Notes under the pieces: generated by a model
Seen by the model: only the letters and a program-made list of their open reading frames with translations
Told to the model about the DNA's origin: nothing
Database searches by the model: none
Translations under genes and position numbers: made by a program
In this document: piece by piece, positions 8,038-16,551 of the stretch
Layout: the number at the start of each line of letters is the position of its first letter
Position numbering within the stretch: the first letter of the stretch is position 1
Assembly (NCBI GenBank): GCA_022652545.1
Contig: JALCRM010000001.1
Span: forward strand, 466,425 to 530,424
Source: Lachnospiraceae bacterium
Lineage (GTDB): Bacteria; Bacillota; Clostridia; Lachnospirales; Lachnospiraceae
Direction: 5' to 3'
DNA: 64,000 nt

Positions 8038-9973
8038 GGCCGAAAAGAAAAGAATGAGGACACAGATCCTGATCGTACAGTGGATCTTTCTTCTGCTGTT
8101 TACGTTCATGATCACGTACATCTGCGTCTATGCGGGCACGCATGAAAAGGAGCTCTTCAACAACGACTACAACGGCCGTCAGGAGAAGATGCTCGCTGAG
8201 AACGTGCGCGGAAAAATTTACTCTTCCGACGGAAAGGTGCTGGCAGAGACCGTTACCGGTTCCGATGGAAAGGATGTGCGCAGCTATCCCTTCAAAAATG
8301 TATTCTGCCACGTGGTCGGATACAGCGAGGAAGGCGGGAGCGGGATCGAAAAGGACGAGAACTATGATCTTGTCCACTCGAACCTGAGCCTGGCCGAAAA
8401 GGCTACCGCAGACAAAACAGGCTCCAGGTATGCAGGCAACGATGTGTATACGACGCTGGACACGAACCTGCAGCAGGCGGCTTCGGACGCCTTGGGAGCA
8501 TACAGAGGCGCCATTATCGTATCGGATCCCAAGACGGGCAAGATCCTGGCCATGGTCTCAAAGCCGGATTTTGACCCGAACAATATTGTGGCAGACTGGG
8601 ATTCCTACCTGAATGAAAAGGACGGAACAGGTACGCTGCTCAACCGTGTCACACAGGGAAAGTATCCGCCGGGATCGACTTTCAAGATCCTCGATACGAT
8701 CGAATACCTGAAGGAAAATCCGACGACCTGGCAGAACTACAATTTCACCTGCACAGGATCCTTTACCAAAGACAACGAAATGATCCACTGTTTTCACTGG
8801 GAGCAGCACAGCTGGGAAGACTATAAAATGTCCTTTGCCAATTCCTGCAACTGTTCCTTTGCGAATATCGGTCTTTCCCTGAACCGTTCGGAATTTTCGA
8901 CCACACTGAAAAGCCTGATGTTCGACGGAGATCTGCCGTATCCCTACGACTATTCAAAAAGTTCCTTTACGCTGGACGATTCCACCACTACCAAAGAGGT
9001 CATGCAGCTTGCGATCGGCCAGGGACAGACGTCGATGTCGCCTCTGCATATGAACCTGATCACACAGGCCGTCGCCAACGGCGGCATGCTGATGCAGCCC
9101 ATACTCGTCGATTCGGTCAAAACAGGTACCGGAACGGTGATCACGCAGAGCGCGGTAAAACAGTACAAACAGCTTTTCGATTCTTCGATCGCTTCTTCCC
9201 TCACGGAATTCATGCGCGCGGTCGTTACACAGGGCACGGCTTCCAAACTTTCCACGGCGAGTTACGAGGCCGCAGGGAAGACAGGTTCGGCCGAGTTCGA
9301 CAGTTCGGATTCTTCCCAGTCGCACGCCTGGTTTACGGGTTTTGCCCCGGCGAGTGATCCGAAGGTCTGCATCACCGTCATTATCGAAGGCGCCGGCAGC
9401 GGCGGAGACTACGCTGTTCCGATCGCCCGCAGAGTGCTGGACAAATACTTCGGCGTGACGAGTTCTGCGGCTGACTATGAGACCGGAAGTTCGATCAACT
9501 ATTCCTATAACAGCGTACAGCAGTCGACGGACAGCACCTCCGACGAAACGGCGGGAGACGGTGCGTCAGCGGATGCTACGACGGAACAGGCGGCCGGTGA
9601 CGGCTCTTCGGCTGCGGCAAGCACTGCTTTGCCGGATCTGAGCAATGTCGTGACGGATCCGGAGACCGGCGACCTGCTCGACACGACGACGGGAACGCTC
9701 TACGATCCCCAGACGGGTGCCGTCGTAGGCCAGAAGGATACGAGCACGGCTGCGGCGCCGGCGGATAATACGCAGGGCACGGATGGCACGCAGACGGAAG
9801 GCGCGCAGACACAGACGCAGGGTACGCAGGATCAGAACACCGTACAGACGCAGGGCGCGGACGGCACACAGACCCAGGGTACGGAAGGAACGCAGAACAC
9901 GGACGGTACACAGACGCAGAATACAGGCGGTGTGCAGGCTACCCAGACGGGAGATGCAACGGCACAGCAGTAG
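8018..9973 (+). CDS. penicillin-binding transpeptidase (class B-like, PbpA type)
   Basis: A 651-residue D,D-transpeptidase that cross-links peptidoglycan outside the membrane. One N-terminal anchor helix (ILIVQWIFLLLFTFMITYIC) is followed by a short stalk and the catalytic domain with all three motifs: STFK (Ser220), SCN in MSFANSCNCSFAN, and KTGS in AGKTGSAEF. The large dimerisation domain of classic PBP2/PBP3 is absent, as in actinobacterial PbpA. The last ~150 residues are a Thr/Gln/Gly/Asp-rich tail (GTQTQGTEGTQNTDGTQTQ). The start at 8018 lies inside the preceding SEDS gene, which pairs the two enzymes. Confidence 0.92.
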   Translation: MERRDIKAEKKRMRTQILIVQWIFLLLFTFMITYICVYAGTHEKELFNNDYNGRQEKMLAENVRGKIYSSDGKVLAETVTGSDGKDVRSYPFKNVFCHVVGYSEEGGSGIEKDENYDLVHSNLSLAEKATADKTGSRYAGNDVYTTLDTNLQQAASDALGAYRGAIIVSDPKTGKILAMVSKPDFDPNNIVADWDSYLNEKDGTGTLLNRVTQGKYPPGSTFKILDTIEYLKENPTTWQNYNFTCTGSFTKDNEMIHCFHWEQHSWEDYKMSFANSCNCSFANIGLSLNRSEFSTTLKSLMFDGDLPYPYDYSKSSFTLDDSTTTKEVMQLAIGQGQTSMSPLHMNLITQAVANGGMLMQPILVDSVKTGTGTVITQSAVKQYKQLFDSSIASSLTEFMRAVVTQGTASKLSTASYEAAGKTGSAEFDSSDSSQSHAWFTGFAPASDPKVCITVIIEGAGSGGDYAVPIARRVLDKYFGVTSSAADYETGSSINYSYNSVQQSTDSTSDETAGDGASADATTEQAAGDGSSAAASTALPDLSNVVTDPETGDLLDTTTGTLYDPQTGAVVGQKDTSTAAAPADNTQGTDGTQTEGAQTQTQGTQDQNTVQTQGADGTQTQGTEGTQNTDGTQTQNTGGVQATQTGDATAQQ

Positions 9974-9986
9974 AGCGGAGTGTGCA

Positions 9987-10334
9987 ATGCAGTTTTATGA
10001 GAAATTATACGTAAGTGACAAAATCAAACATCCGGGCGTCGTAAAATGGAAACTGCGCCATCGTGCGGGAATGGCGGACGTATATGTCATCACGCTCCCG
10101 GAGGGGAGCAGTATGCCCGAGTTTATGCACAATGCCTTTCTGTATCAGAAGTATTACCGGTCAGCCCCGCTGCTGATCATCGGCCTTGCAGAAGGCAGGG
10201 ATGATGCGACCGATCTCACGGTGAGGATCATCAAAGAAGCGGTCGACCGCAGCGGCAATGCCGATGTCAGAGCGTTCCTGTTCCCGGGGGGATGCGCGGA
10301 AGAAGGCACACACGGCAGAGAGGAGCACAAGTGA
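9987..10334 (+). CDS. conserved-looking hypothetical protein
   Basis: A 115-residue soluble protein without recognisable domain. It begins MQFYEKLYVSDKIKHPGVVK and contains a hydrophobic strand APLLIIGLAEG and a Gly/Pro segment FLFPGGCAEEG. The start at 9987 has GCGGAG nearby; the frame extends upstream, but that part is an arginine-rich shadow of the PBP tail. The stop overlaps the GTG of the next gene (GTGA), indicating one operon from zapA through gerW. Function unknown. Confidence 0.7.
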   Translation: MQFYEKLYVSDKIKHPGVVKWKLRHRAGMADVYVITLPEGSSMPEFMHNAFLYQKYYRSAPLLIIGLAEGRDDATDLTVRIIKEAVDRSGNADVRAFLFPGGCAEEGTHGREEHK

Positions 10335-11275
10335 TCGCAGTGCTCCTTACAATACTGAAAACGGTGGGTATCGTGCTGCTCTGGATCCTGGCCGTTGCAG
10401 CGGCTCTTCTGCTGCTGGTACTGTTTGTGCCGGTGCGGTATGCTGCTGCGGGAAAAGAAACGGACAACACCCCCCGGGAAAACTTCGATATACAGGCGCT
10501 GAAGGATCATGCATCCGGGAGTTTTGCCTTTTCCTGGCTGCTGCATCTTGTAAGGGGCGGGATCAGCTGGCCCGACGACCCGCATTTCCGGGTGAAAGTG
10601 CTGTTTTTCCAGGTGTTTTGCAGCAACGGCGAAAAGACCGGAAAAAAACAGCCTGAAAAGAACAGGAAGAACAGAAGGAAAAAGAAGAAACACAGTCCGG
10701 CAAAGGCAGCGGAAGTGAGCTCGTCCGTACAGACCCGGACGGATAAGAAGAGCGGCACTGCAGAAAGCGGACAGGCGAAACAGGGGAAGACAGCCGGAAA
10801 GGCATCCTCCGGGACCGCCGGAAAAGATGCCGCAGACAGGAAAGCACAGGGCGGCGCGAAAAGAAAATATAAATCCGGTGGTATTTATGATAAGATTAAA
10901 AAGATCTTCAGCAACGCCGGATATTACAGGGATGTAATGGAAAGCGAGGAATTCGGCAGGGCTTTCGAAAAAGCCTCCCGGCAGCTTAAGCGGGTGGCCG
11001 GCATGGCAGCGCCGAAAAAATGGCATCTGGACTGCACGGCAGGACTCGGCGATCCGGAAAAAACCGGACAGCTGCTGGAAGTGCTTGCGATCCTGTATCC
11101 CTTTACAAACGGAAGGCTGACCGTGGACCCGGATTTTCAGAACTGTATCCTTCGGGCTGACGGAGAGGCAAAGGGCAGGATCACTCTGTTCGTACTGCTG
11201 TATGCGTTCCTGATCTTTAAATTTGACAAAGACATCCGCGGTGTCACTAAACTTCTGAAACGGGAGGATTCCTGA
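10331..11275 (+). CDS. DUF2953-type membrane protein
   Basis: A 314-residue protein with an N-terminal hydrophobic helix (TVGIVLLWILAVAAALLLLV) leading into VPVRYAA. A Lys/Arg-rich linker follows (KNRKNRRKKKKHS, about residues 115-135), and a C-terminal part typical of DUF2953 with KWHLDCTAGLGDPEKTG and a closing hydrophobic stretch. In Clostridia this family usually lies next to ytfJ/gerW, as here. Role unknown; sporulation is inferred only from the neighbour. GTG 10331 is chosen because AGAGGAG lies 6 nt upstream and it overlaps the previous stop. Confidence 0.75.
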   Translation: MIAVLLTILKTVGIVLLWILAVAAALLLLVLFVPVRYAAAGKETDNTPRENFDIQALKDHASGSFAFSWLLHLVRGGISWPDDPHFRVKVLFFQVFCSNGEKTGKKQPEKNRKNRRKKKKHSPAKAAEVSSSVQTRTDKKSGTAESGQAKQGKTAGKASSGTAGKDAADRKAQGGAKRKYKSGGIYDKIKKIFSNAGYYRDVMESEEFGRAFEKASRQLKRVAGMAAPKKWHLDCTAGLGDPEKTGQLLEVLAILYPFTNGRLTVDPDFQNCILRADGEAKGRITLFVLLYAFLIFKFDKDIRGVTKLLKREDS

Positions 11276-11279
11276 TATT

Positions 11280-11729
11280 ATGGCTGAAAACAATAATAAC
11301 AGTATTTCCACTGTCGTCCGCTCCTTTATGGACGGAATGAACGGCGCGTTCTCGTCCAAAACGGTGATCGGGGAACCGGTCGTAGTCGGCGATACCACGC
11401 TGATCCCGCTGTCGGATGTTACGATCGGCTGCGGTGCCGGCTCCAACAGCGCGGAACGCAAGGACAGCGGCGCCGGCGGTTTTGCCGCCAAGCTTTCTCC
11501 GAGCGCGGTTCTGATCATACGCGGGGGGACGGTCAAGGTCGTCAATATCAAGAAGCAGGATGCGGTCAGCAAGCTGGTGGATATGGTTCCCGATATCATG
11601 GACCGTTTCAGCGCCGGGAAGTCGGACGTTATGGGAGACGATGACGCCGTGTCTTTTGCTTTTCCGGGCAGGAAGAATAAAAAGACTGCGGACGGCACCG
11701 GAGATTCTTCAAATGCGGAGAAAAAATAG
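11280..11729 (+). CDS. gerW: GerW/YtfJ family sporulation protein
   Basis: The 149-residue protein carries the YtfJ core: VVRSFMDGMNGAFSSKTVIG, then PVVVGDTTLIPLSDVTIGCG and SPSAVLIIRGGTVKVVNI. In Bacillus subtilis GerW is a forespore protein needed for germination with some nutrients. No membrane segment is present. The Gly/Ser-rich centre and a charged C-terminus are normal for the family. It follows the DUF2953 gene by 4 nt. Its presence supports a spore-forming lineage but does not prove sporulation. Confidence 0.9.
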   Translation: MAENNNNSISTVVRSFMDGMNGAFSSKTVIGEPVVVGDTTLIPLSDVTIGCGAGSNSAERKDSGAGGFAAKLSPSAVLIIRGGTVKVVNIKKQDAVSKLVDMVPDIMDRFSAGKSDVMGDDDAVSFAFPGRKNKKTADGTGDSSNAEKK

Positions 11730-11738
11730 CGATTCTGC

Positions 11739-11767
11739 TTGCAATCGACGGCATAATTTGATAGGAT
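11739..11767 (+). promoter_or_regulatory. probable promoter of rpmB
   Basis: TTGCAA (11739-11744), 17-nt spacer, TAGGAT (11762-11767), 47 nt before the rpmB start. The -35 is good and the -10 moderate. Confidence 0.45.
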
Positions 11768-11813
11768 ACAAATGTTGTGTTTCAGGAAATTGACATGTCA
11801 GGAGGTGTGATCC

Positions 11814-11999
11814 ATGGCTAAGTGCGATATCTGCGGCAAGGGCGTTCATTTCGGCAACAACGTCAGCCACTCACATAGAAGATCCAATCGCATCTGGAAT
11901 TCCAATGTGCAGTCTGTCAGCGTTAAAGTTGAAGGCGGTACGAGAAAGATGCATGTCTGCACAAAGTGTCTGCGTGCCGGCAAGGTAGAGCGTGCCTGA
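11814..11999 (+). CDS. rpmB: 50S ribosomal protein L28, zinc-ribbon form
   Basis: A 61-residue L28 with [10 protein letters not shown] at the N-terminus and [11 protein letters not shown] near the C-terminus. The two CxxC pairs form the zinc ribbon of the C+ type. The central [16 protein letters not shown] is the RNA-binding core. Start supported by CAGGAGGTG 6-7 nt upstream. It is a single-gene unit with its own promoter and a strong terminator. Confidence 0.97.
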   Translation: MAKCDICGKGVHFGNNVSHSHRRSNRIWNSNVQSVSVKVEGGTRKMHVCTKCLRAGKVERA

Positions 12000-12021
12000 T
12001 CAGGGTGTCAGTGTGACTTAA

Positions 12022-12053
12022 AATGAATCGGAGCGATCCGGTTCATTTTTTTT
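12022..12053 (+). terminator. rho-independent terminator after rpmB
   Basis: AATGAATCGGA / TCCGGTTCATT form an 11-bp stem (one G-T pair) with a GCGA tetraloop, followed by a run of ten T residues that overlaps the stem end. Confidence 0.93.
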
Positions 12054-12115
12054 GCCTTTTCCGTATCTGTGCATTTCTGCATCCGTACCTGTGCGTGTCC
12101 TTTGCGGCTCCGTCG

Positions 12116-12144
12116 TTGATTTTAGCGATATAAGAAGCTATAAT
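12116..12144 (+). promoter_or_regulatory. sigma-A promoter of the asp23-fakA operon
   Basis: TTGATT (12116-12121), spacer of 17 nt, TATAAT (12139-12144). This is one of the clearest consensus promoters in the window; the first gene starts 35 nt after the -10. Confidence 0.8.
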
Positions 12145-12178
12145 TTTAGTGTTGTTCAGCACTGCAGAGGAGGTAACT

Positions 12179-12538
12179 ATGAAGTCATCTTCCATGAATA
12201 CACATATGGGTAACATTGCGATCGACAACGAAGTGATCGCACAGTACGCCGGTACCGTTGCCACAGAGTGTTTTGGCATCGTAGGTATGGCAGGCGTTAT
12301 GAAAAGCGGGCTGGTGAATCTGCTGAAGCGCGATTCGATGACCCGCGGCATCAGTGTGTCGCTGACTCCCAGCGGAAAACTGGTGATAGATTTCCATGTC
12401 ATCGTTTCTTACGGCGTAAACATTCCTACGGTCTGCAGCAATCTGATCAGCAACGTCCGCTACCGTGTGGAAGAGTTTACCGGACTGGAGATCGAGAAGA
12501 TCGTCATTTATGTCGAAAGCGTCAAGCTCATCGACTGA
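12179..12538 (+). CDS. Asp23/Gls24 family protein
   Basis: A 119-residue member of the Asp23/Gls24 envelope-stress family (YloU type). It reads GNIAIDNEVIAQYAGTVATE, then GVNIPTVCSNLISNVRYRVE and a closing VIYVESVKLID, which spans nearly the whole family profile. Proteins of this type are often encoded just upstream of the DAK2-domain kinase, as here (34 nt to fakA). The start at 12179 has GAGGAGG 6 nt upstream. A membrane-associated envelope role is known for staphylococcal Asp23; for this form it is inferred. Confidence 0.9.
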   Translation: MKSSSMNTHMGNIAIDNEVIAQYAGTVATECFGIVGMAGVMKSGLVNLLKRDSMTRGISVSLTPSGKLVIDFHVIVSYGVNIPTVCSNLISNVRYRVEEFTGLEIEKIVIYVESVKLID

Positions 12539-12572
12539 TCCAGAGAGAAAAATACCTGTTCAGGAGGAAACA

Positions 12573-14267
12573 ATGAGCAAAAATACGATTGACGCCGAAA
12601 TGCTCTTCAGGATGTTCCTGGCCGGAGCTGACAATCTGAAGGCCAACAAAGAATGGATCAATGAACTGAATGTTTTCCCTGTCCCCGACGGTGATACGGG
12701 AACAAATATGACGATGACGATCATGTCGGCAGTCAGGGAAGTGGCAGGACTTGGAAACGACTATGACATGATGACGCTCTGCAAGGCCATCAATTCCGGT
12801 TCGCTCAGAGGTGCCCGCGGCAACTCCGGCGTCATTCTTTCGCAGCTGCTGCGCGGCTTCTGCAAGGGTGTGCGCGATTATAAGGAGATCGATATTAAGA
12901 TCATAGCCGAGGGCTGCGACAGGGCGGTGGAGACGGCTTACAAGGCGGTCATGAAGCCGAAGGAAGGAACGATCCTCACCGTTGCCAAGGGTGTGGCGGC
13001 AAAAGCCAGGGAAGTCGCCGAAAGCGGCGAGACAGATCTCGACAAATGTTTTGCATCCATTCTGGAACACGGAGATGAAGTGCTGGCGAGTACGCCGGAT
13101 ATGCTTCCTGTTTTGAAACAGGCGGGCGTGGTGGACTCCGGCGGACAGGGCCTTATGCAGGTGCTGAAGGGGTGTCTTGAAGGCTACCGCGGGAAAGTGG
13201 TAACGCCGGAAGACATTGCCAGAAACGATGCCCAGGCGAAACAGGGAGAGTCACAGCCGAAGAGCGAAGCACAGGAAAAGGCAGTCATCCGCTTCGGCTA
13301 CTGTACGGAATTCGTCATCCTGCTGGACAAGAAATCCAACATCTGGAATACCAAGACAGAGAAGGATTTCAAGGCGTTTCTGGAGACCATCGGCGACTCC
13401 ATCGCATGCGTTGCCGATGAAGAAGCAGTGAAGGTACACGTACATACGAACGATCCGGGACTTGCGATCCAGAGAGCGCTGATGTACGGCCAGCTGTCTG
13501 ACCTGAAGATAGACAACATGCGCCTGGAACATGAGGAAACTCTGCATGCGGGTGCAGAGAAGGCAGCTGCGAAGGAACCCGAACAGCAGGAAAAGATGCC
13601 GCGCAAGAGCGTGGCGTTCATAGCCGTTTCCGTGGGCGAAGGGCTGAGCGAGATCTTCAGGGGACTGGGCGTGGACTACGTACTCAGCGGCGGCCAGACG
13701 ATGAACCCCAGCACGGAAGACATGCTGGAAGCGATCAGCAAGGTGAATGCAGATACCATCTTCATTCTGCCCAACAATAAAAACATTATCCTGGCAGCCA
13801 ATCAGGCGGCAGGTATGACAAAGGACTGCAAAGTCATTGTGATCCCTACGAGGACCATCCCGCAGGGAATTACGGCAGTGATCAATTACATGCCGGAAGT
13901 GGAAGCCGACGTCAACACCGAGAATATGACGGAGGAGATCAAAAAGGTCAAGAGCGCTGAGGTCACCTACTCGGTACGAGATACCGTGATCGAAGACACC
14001 TCGATCAAGGAAGGCGACATCATGGGCATCGGCGACAGTGGCATCCTGGCTGTCGGCAAAGACCGGGACGAAACGACGATCGAGACACTGCAGCGTATGG
14101 TCACGCCGGATACGGCACTGATCAGTATTTATTACGGCAGCGACATTTCCTCTTCGGATGCTGATCACTTCAGCGAACGCGTAAAGGAAACCTTCCCGCA
14201 GTGCGACATAGAACTTCAGGCAGGCGGCCAGCCGATCTACTACTATATTCTTTCGGCAGAGGAATAG
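12573..14267 (+). CDS. fakA: fatty acid kinase catalytic subunit FakA (DAK2 domain, YloV)
   Basis: FakA phosphorylates fatty acids held by DegV/FakB proteins, feeding exogenous acyl chains into phospholipid. The 564 residues begin with the DAK2 kinase domain (residues 5-200), which contains NVFPVPDGDTGTNM for metal/ATP binding and SLRGARGNSGVILSQ. A middle domain and the FakB-docking C-terminal domain follow (LSGGQTMNPSTEDMLEAI, IFILPNNKNIILAANQA). Start 12573 has CAGGAGG 5-6 nt upstream. A DegV gene at 18,831 can supply the FakB subunit. In related genomes recG commonly follows; here 2.3 kb intervenes. Confidence 0.93.
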   Translation: MSKNTIDAEMLFRMFLAGADNLKANKEWINELNVFPVPDGDTGTNMTMTIMSAVREVAGLGNDYDMMTLCKAINSGSLRGARGNSGVILSQLLRGFCKGVRDYKEIDIKIIAEGCDRAVETAYKAVMKPKEGTILTVAKGVAAKAREVAESGETDLDKCFASILEHGDEVLASTPDMLPVLKQAGVVDSGGQGLMQVLKGCLEGYRGKVVTPEDIARNDAQAKQGESQPKSEAQEKAVIRFGYCTEFVILLDKKSNIWNTKTEKDFKAFLETIGDSIACVADEEAVKVHVHTNDPGLAIQRALMYGQLSDLKIDNMRLEHEETLHAGAEKAAAKEPEQQEKMPRKSVAFIAVSVGEGLSEIFRGLGVDYVLSGGQTMNPSTEDMLEAISKVNADTIFILPNNKNIILAANQAAGMTKDCKVIVIPTRTIPQGITAVINYMPEVEADVNTENMTEEIKKVKSAEVTYSVRDTVIEDTSIKEGDIMGIGDSGILAVGKDRDETTIETLQRMVTPDTALISIYYGSDISSSDADHFSERVKETFPQCDIELQAGGQPIYYYILSAEE

Positions 14268-14313
14268 GCTGCATCCCTGTTCGTCGGGAAATGAAAACAA
14301 AACATCATAAGCG

Positions 14314-14353
14314 AAGGACTGCTGCGCGGGATCAGGGCGCGGCAGTCCTTTTT
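14314..14353 (+). terminator. terminator after fakA
   Basis: AAGGACTGC and GCAGTCCTT pair, extended inward by GCGC/GCGC, followed by a T run. On the other strand it also lies just beyond the convergent small operon at 14,370. Confidence 0.9.
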
Positions 14354-14369
14354 CCGCGATTGATACAAC

Positions 14370-14711
14370 TTACAGCAGGGAAGGGTGTTTTGCGGAATAC
14401 AGTCGGTCGATCGTCTGGCTCCAGCTGTCTTTCTTGGTCAGAAACCGCAAAAGGGTGCCGCTGCTGCCGTCTCCGGACAGATGATAAACGGCGAGGTGCT
14501 CCGGAAACTCTGCAAGGAAAAGGCCATTGCCCACACGTATGAAACGCTTTACGAAATAGCAGCAGTGAAACCAGGGGTCAGGGCACGGCGCAGCGCCGTC
14601 GGCAGAGATGCGATTGAGGCAGTCAGACAGGAGATCGCGGATATAGGGAGAATCTTTCCGGATTTTCATCAGATCATGTTCCGCCGAGGAAGTAAGCATG
14701 AAACGTGCCAT
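14370..14711 (-). CDS. small basic protein, second gene of a toxin/antitoxin-like pair
   Basis: A 113-residue protein without membrane segment. It begins MARFMLTSSAEHDLMKIRKD and ends with WSQTIDRLYSAKHPSLL. The pattern of an early strand, a helical DLMKIRKDSPYIRDLLSDCL segment and later strands (FIRVGNGLFLAEFPEHLAVY) is loosely like RelE/ParE-fold toxins, but I see no diagnostic residues. It is translationally coupled to the upstream 58-residue gene by an ATGA overlap at 14711. The toxin role is a hypothesis from size, order and overlap only. Confidence 0.6.
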   Translation of the reverse strand: MARFMLTSSAEHDLMKIRKDSPYIRDLLSDCLNRISADGAAPCPDPWFHCCYFVKRFIRVGNGLFLAEFPEHLAVYHLSGDGSSGTLLRFLTKKDSWSQTIDRLYSAKHPSLL

Positions 14712-14887
14712 CAGTACGTTCTCCCTTCCAGATCGCGTACGGCGTCGGATAGCAGCCGCCTGATACCGGCTTCTTCTTCGTTCAGTCCCCGCAGGATCTC
14801 AGCGCGCAGCTCTTCGGCCGGCTGTTCTTCGTTACTTTGTATACGCATGACTGGCGGCGGATCAAATTCCCACTTTTCCACAGACAT
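14711..14887 (-). CDS. 58-residue acidic protein, first gene of a toxin/antitoxin-like pair
   Basis: The 58-residue product is MSVEKWEFDPPPVMRI at the start and AVRDLEGRTY at the end, with an acidic helical centre (NEEQPAEELRAEIL). The ribosome site AAGGAGG is perfect, 7 nt before the ATG at 14887, which argues for real translation. Its stop overlaps the start of the downstream 113-residue gene. Small acidic first gene plus small second gene with overlap is the usual antitoxin-toxin layout; no DNA-binding motif is obvious. Confidence 0.65.
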   Translation of the reverse strand: MSVEKWEFDPPPVMRIQSNEEQPAEELRAEILRGLNEEEAGIRRLLSDAVRDLEGRTY

Positions 14888-15288
14888 TTTTCCCTCCTTA
14901 GAAAAAAAGTTGCCGGAAACGGAACCGATGATGATAAAATAACCGTAGGTAGACCGATGGACAAACCAGACTGTAGCTGAGGCAGTTCTTTAAAAGTCAG
15001 CCGGCAGATAAAACGGAGAATACCGGCGGAAGGAGAGAGGATAAAGATAGTAAATAAAACGGAATAGTTTTTGTTTTGCGTATATAAGTATAATTGATGT
15101 TACAATTTACTATATATCATAAATTGAATAATCAATCAATACAAATTGCCAACATCAATGAAACAGATTTAAAATTCTTTATATTGTCTTCCGAATAAGT
15201 GCTATTTCTCCAGAAGGCTTTTCAGGACCCCGTGCCATAGAAAGCGTCTCATTCCGACAGCGGTCGGAATCGGATCTTTTGAGAAAGG
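14888..15288. other. AT-rich gap between the small operon and the integrase
   Basis: About 400 nt without a convincing gene. The centre (15,050-15,180) is clearly AT-rich and contains TATAAT at 15089-15094 without a well-placed -35. A perfect inverted repeat ATTCCGAC / GTCGGAAT with an AGCG loop lies at 15251-15270, followed by CGGATCTTTT. It could be a weak terminator or a recombinase or regulator site before the integrase gene. Confidence 0.5.
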
Positions 15289-16281
15289 GTGAAAGGCCTC
15301 ATGGATTCAACAGTCACATTTCAGGAAGTTGCCGTATTGTGGCTAAAACACATTAAGAGTACGGTGGCTCCTTCTACTTATCTGGAGTATCACCGGGTGA
15401 CCGAGGTGCATATACTGCCGGCGCTTGGGAATTATACCCCGTCAGCTGTCGACAGCGCGCTCCTCGAAAAATTCATGTCGGATCTGTCAGGGGCGCCTTC
15501 CGATCCCGGCCGCCATCCGTCCCCCACGACCGTAAAACACATCTTTACAATTCTGCGGCAGATCCTGCATTTTGCAGCAGCCGAAGGCTTCATGCCCGAG
15601 GTAAATACCCGTGCACCCCGCTTCAGGACACCGCCCTCTGCGGGCAGGTGCTTTCAAAGCAGTGACATCCCGGTGCTGACTGCTTTTGCGGAGAAAGGCG
15701 GGATACGGGAGTATGGTATCCTTCTCTGCCTTGATATGGGTCTGCGGATCGGGGAGCTCTGTGCGCTTCAGTGGGCGGATGTCGACCTCGAGAACGGCAT
15801 CCTGCATGTAAGAAAGACCGTAAAACGCGTTGAAAACGAGCAGCCCGGTGCGCAGCGCTGCCTCATGGTCATCGGAGAGCCCAAGACACGCACATCTTAC
15901 CGGGACATTCCCATACCGGACGAGATCTGGGCCAGACTCAGAACTTTTCGCTCGGAAGCCGGAAGCGATGCGTGCTATGTTTTGAACGGCAGGAGCGACC
16001 GGTTTGTGCTGCCGCGCAGCTACGAGCACAGTTTTGCCACCTGGCTTGAAAAATGCGGCATTCCGGCGATCAATGTACATTCGCTGCGGCACAGTTTTGC
16101 CACCCGCTGCCTGCAGTACGGCTGCGGGCTCAAACCGCTGAGCGAAATGCTGGGGCATTCGAGCGTCAGTACTACGCTGAATTTATATATCCATTCCAAT
16201 ATGGATGAAAAACGCGATGCGATCAATACACTGACGGGAAAGAAGAACGGCATCCGCCGCAAAACATACCGAAAGAAATGA
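15289..16281 (+). CDS. stand-alone tyrosine recombinase/integrase
   Basis: A 330-residue tyrosine recombinase. The N-terminal SAM-like core-binding domain (FQEVAVLWLKHIKSTVAPST) precedes the catalytic domain with MGLRIGELCALQW (first Arg), HSLRHSFATRC (His-x-x-Arg), LGHSSVSTTLNLY (second His) and the nucleophilic Tyr in LNLYIHS. All catalytic residues are present, so it should be active. Start is uncertain: GTG 15289 or ATG 15301. No excisionase, phage or conjugation gene is adjacent, and it interrupts the usual fakA-recG neighbourhood. Some Clostridia carry such lone integrases for shufflon or inversion functions. Confidence 0.9.
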   Translation: MKGLMDSTVTFQEVAVLWLKHIKSTVAPSTYLEYHRVTEVHILPALGNYTPSAVDSALLEKFMSDLSGAPSDPGRHPSPTTVKHIFTILRQILHFAAAEGFMPEVNTRAPRFRTPPSAGRCFQSSDIPVLTAFAEKGGIREYGILLCLDMGLRIGELCALQWADVDLENGILHVRKTVKRVENEQPGAQRCLMVIGEPKTRTSYRDIPIPDEIWARLRTFRSEAGSDACYVLNGRSDRFVLPRSYEHSFATWLEKCGIPAINVHSLRHSFATRCLQYGCGLKPLSEMLGHSSVSTTLNLYIHSNMDEKRDAINTLTGKKNGIRRKTYRKK

Positions 16282-16466
16282 GGGCCCCAGAAAGCCGCAG
16301 TATCACGCGTTCTTACGGGGCAGAGACGATGCGCAAAACAAAAACATTTGCGTACAGATTTCAGAATTCGTTCAACCGGCCCCGGAAGAAAGCAACTACC
16401 GGAGAAAATCGTATCCACACCATCATAATACCTTTCCGTATCTGTTTCGCCTCCCATTTTTTAATA

Positions 16467-16475
16467 TGTTATAAT
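16467..16475 (+). promoter_or_regulatory. extended -10 promoter of recG
   Basis: TGTTATAAT (TG at 16467-16468, TATAAT at 16470-16475), 76 nt before recG. The -35 region is poor (TTTCGC). Confidence 0.55.
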
Positions 16476-16551
16476 CTATCGGTACCTGAAAAAGATCGAT
16501 AAAAAGCAGCTGTATCCGGCACATTTTGCCGGATTCCGGAGAGAGCAGCAC

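Noticed and set aside
12528..13070. Long minus-strand frames opposite fakA, ruvB, parC, recG and other genes.
   Set aside because: They mirror the codon bias of the opposite strand, lack ribosome sites and show no protein-family signal.
16278..16502. A 74-codon frame after the integrase.
   Set aside because: No ribosome site, basic low-complexity start, and the recG promoter lies inside its end.
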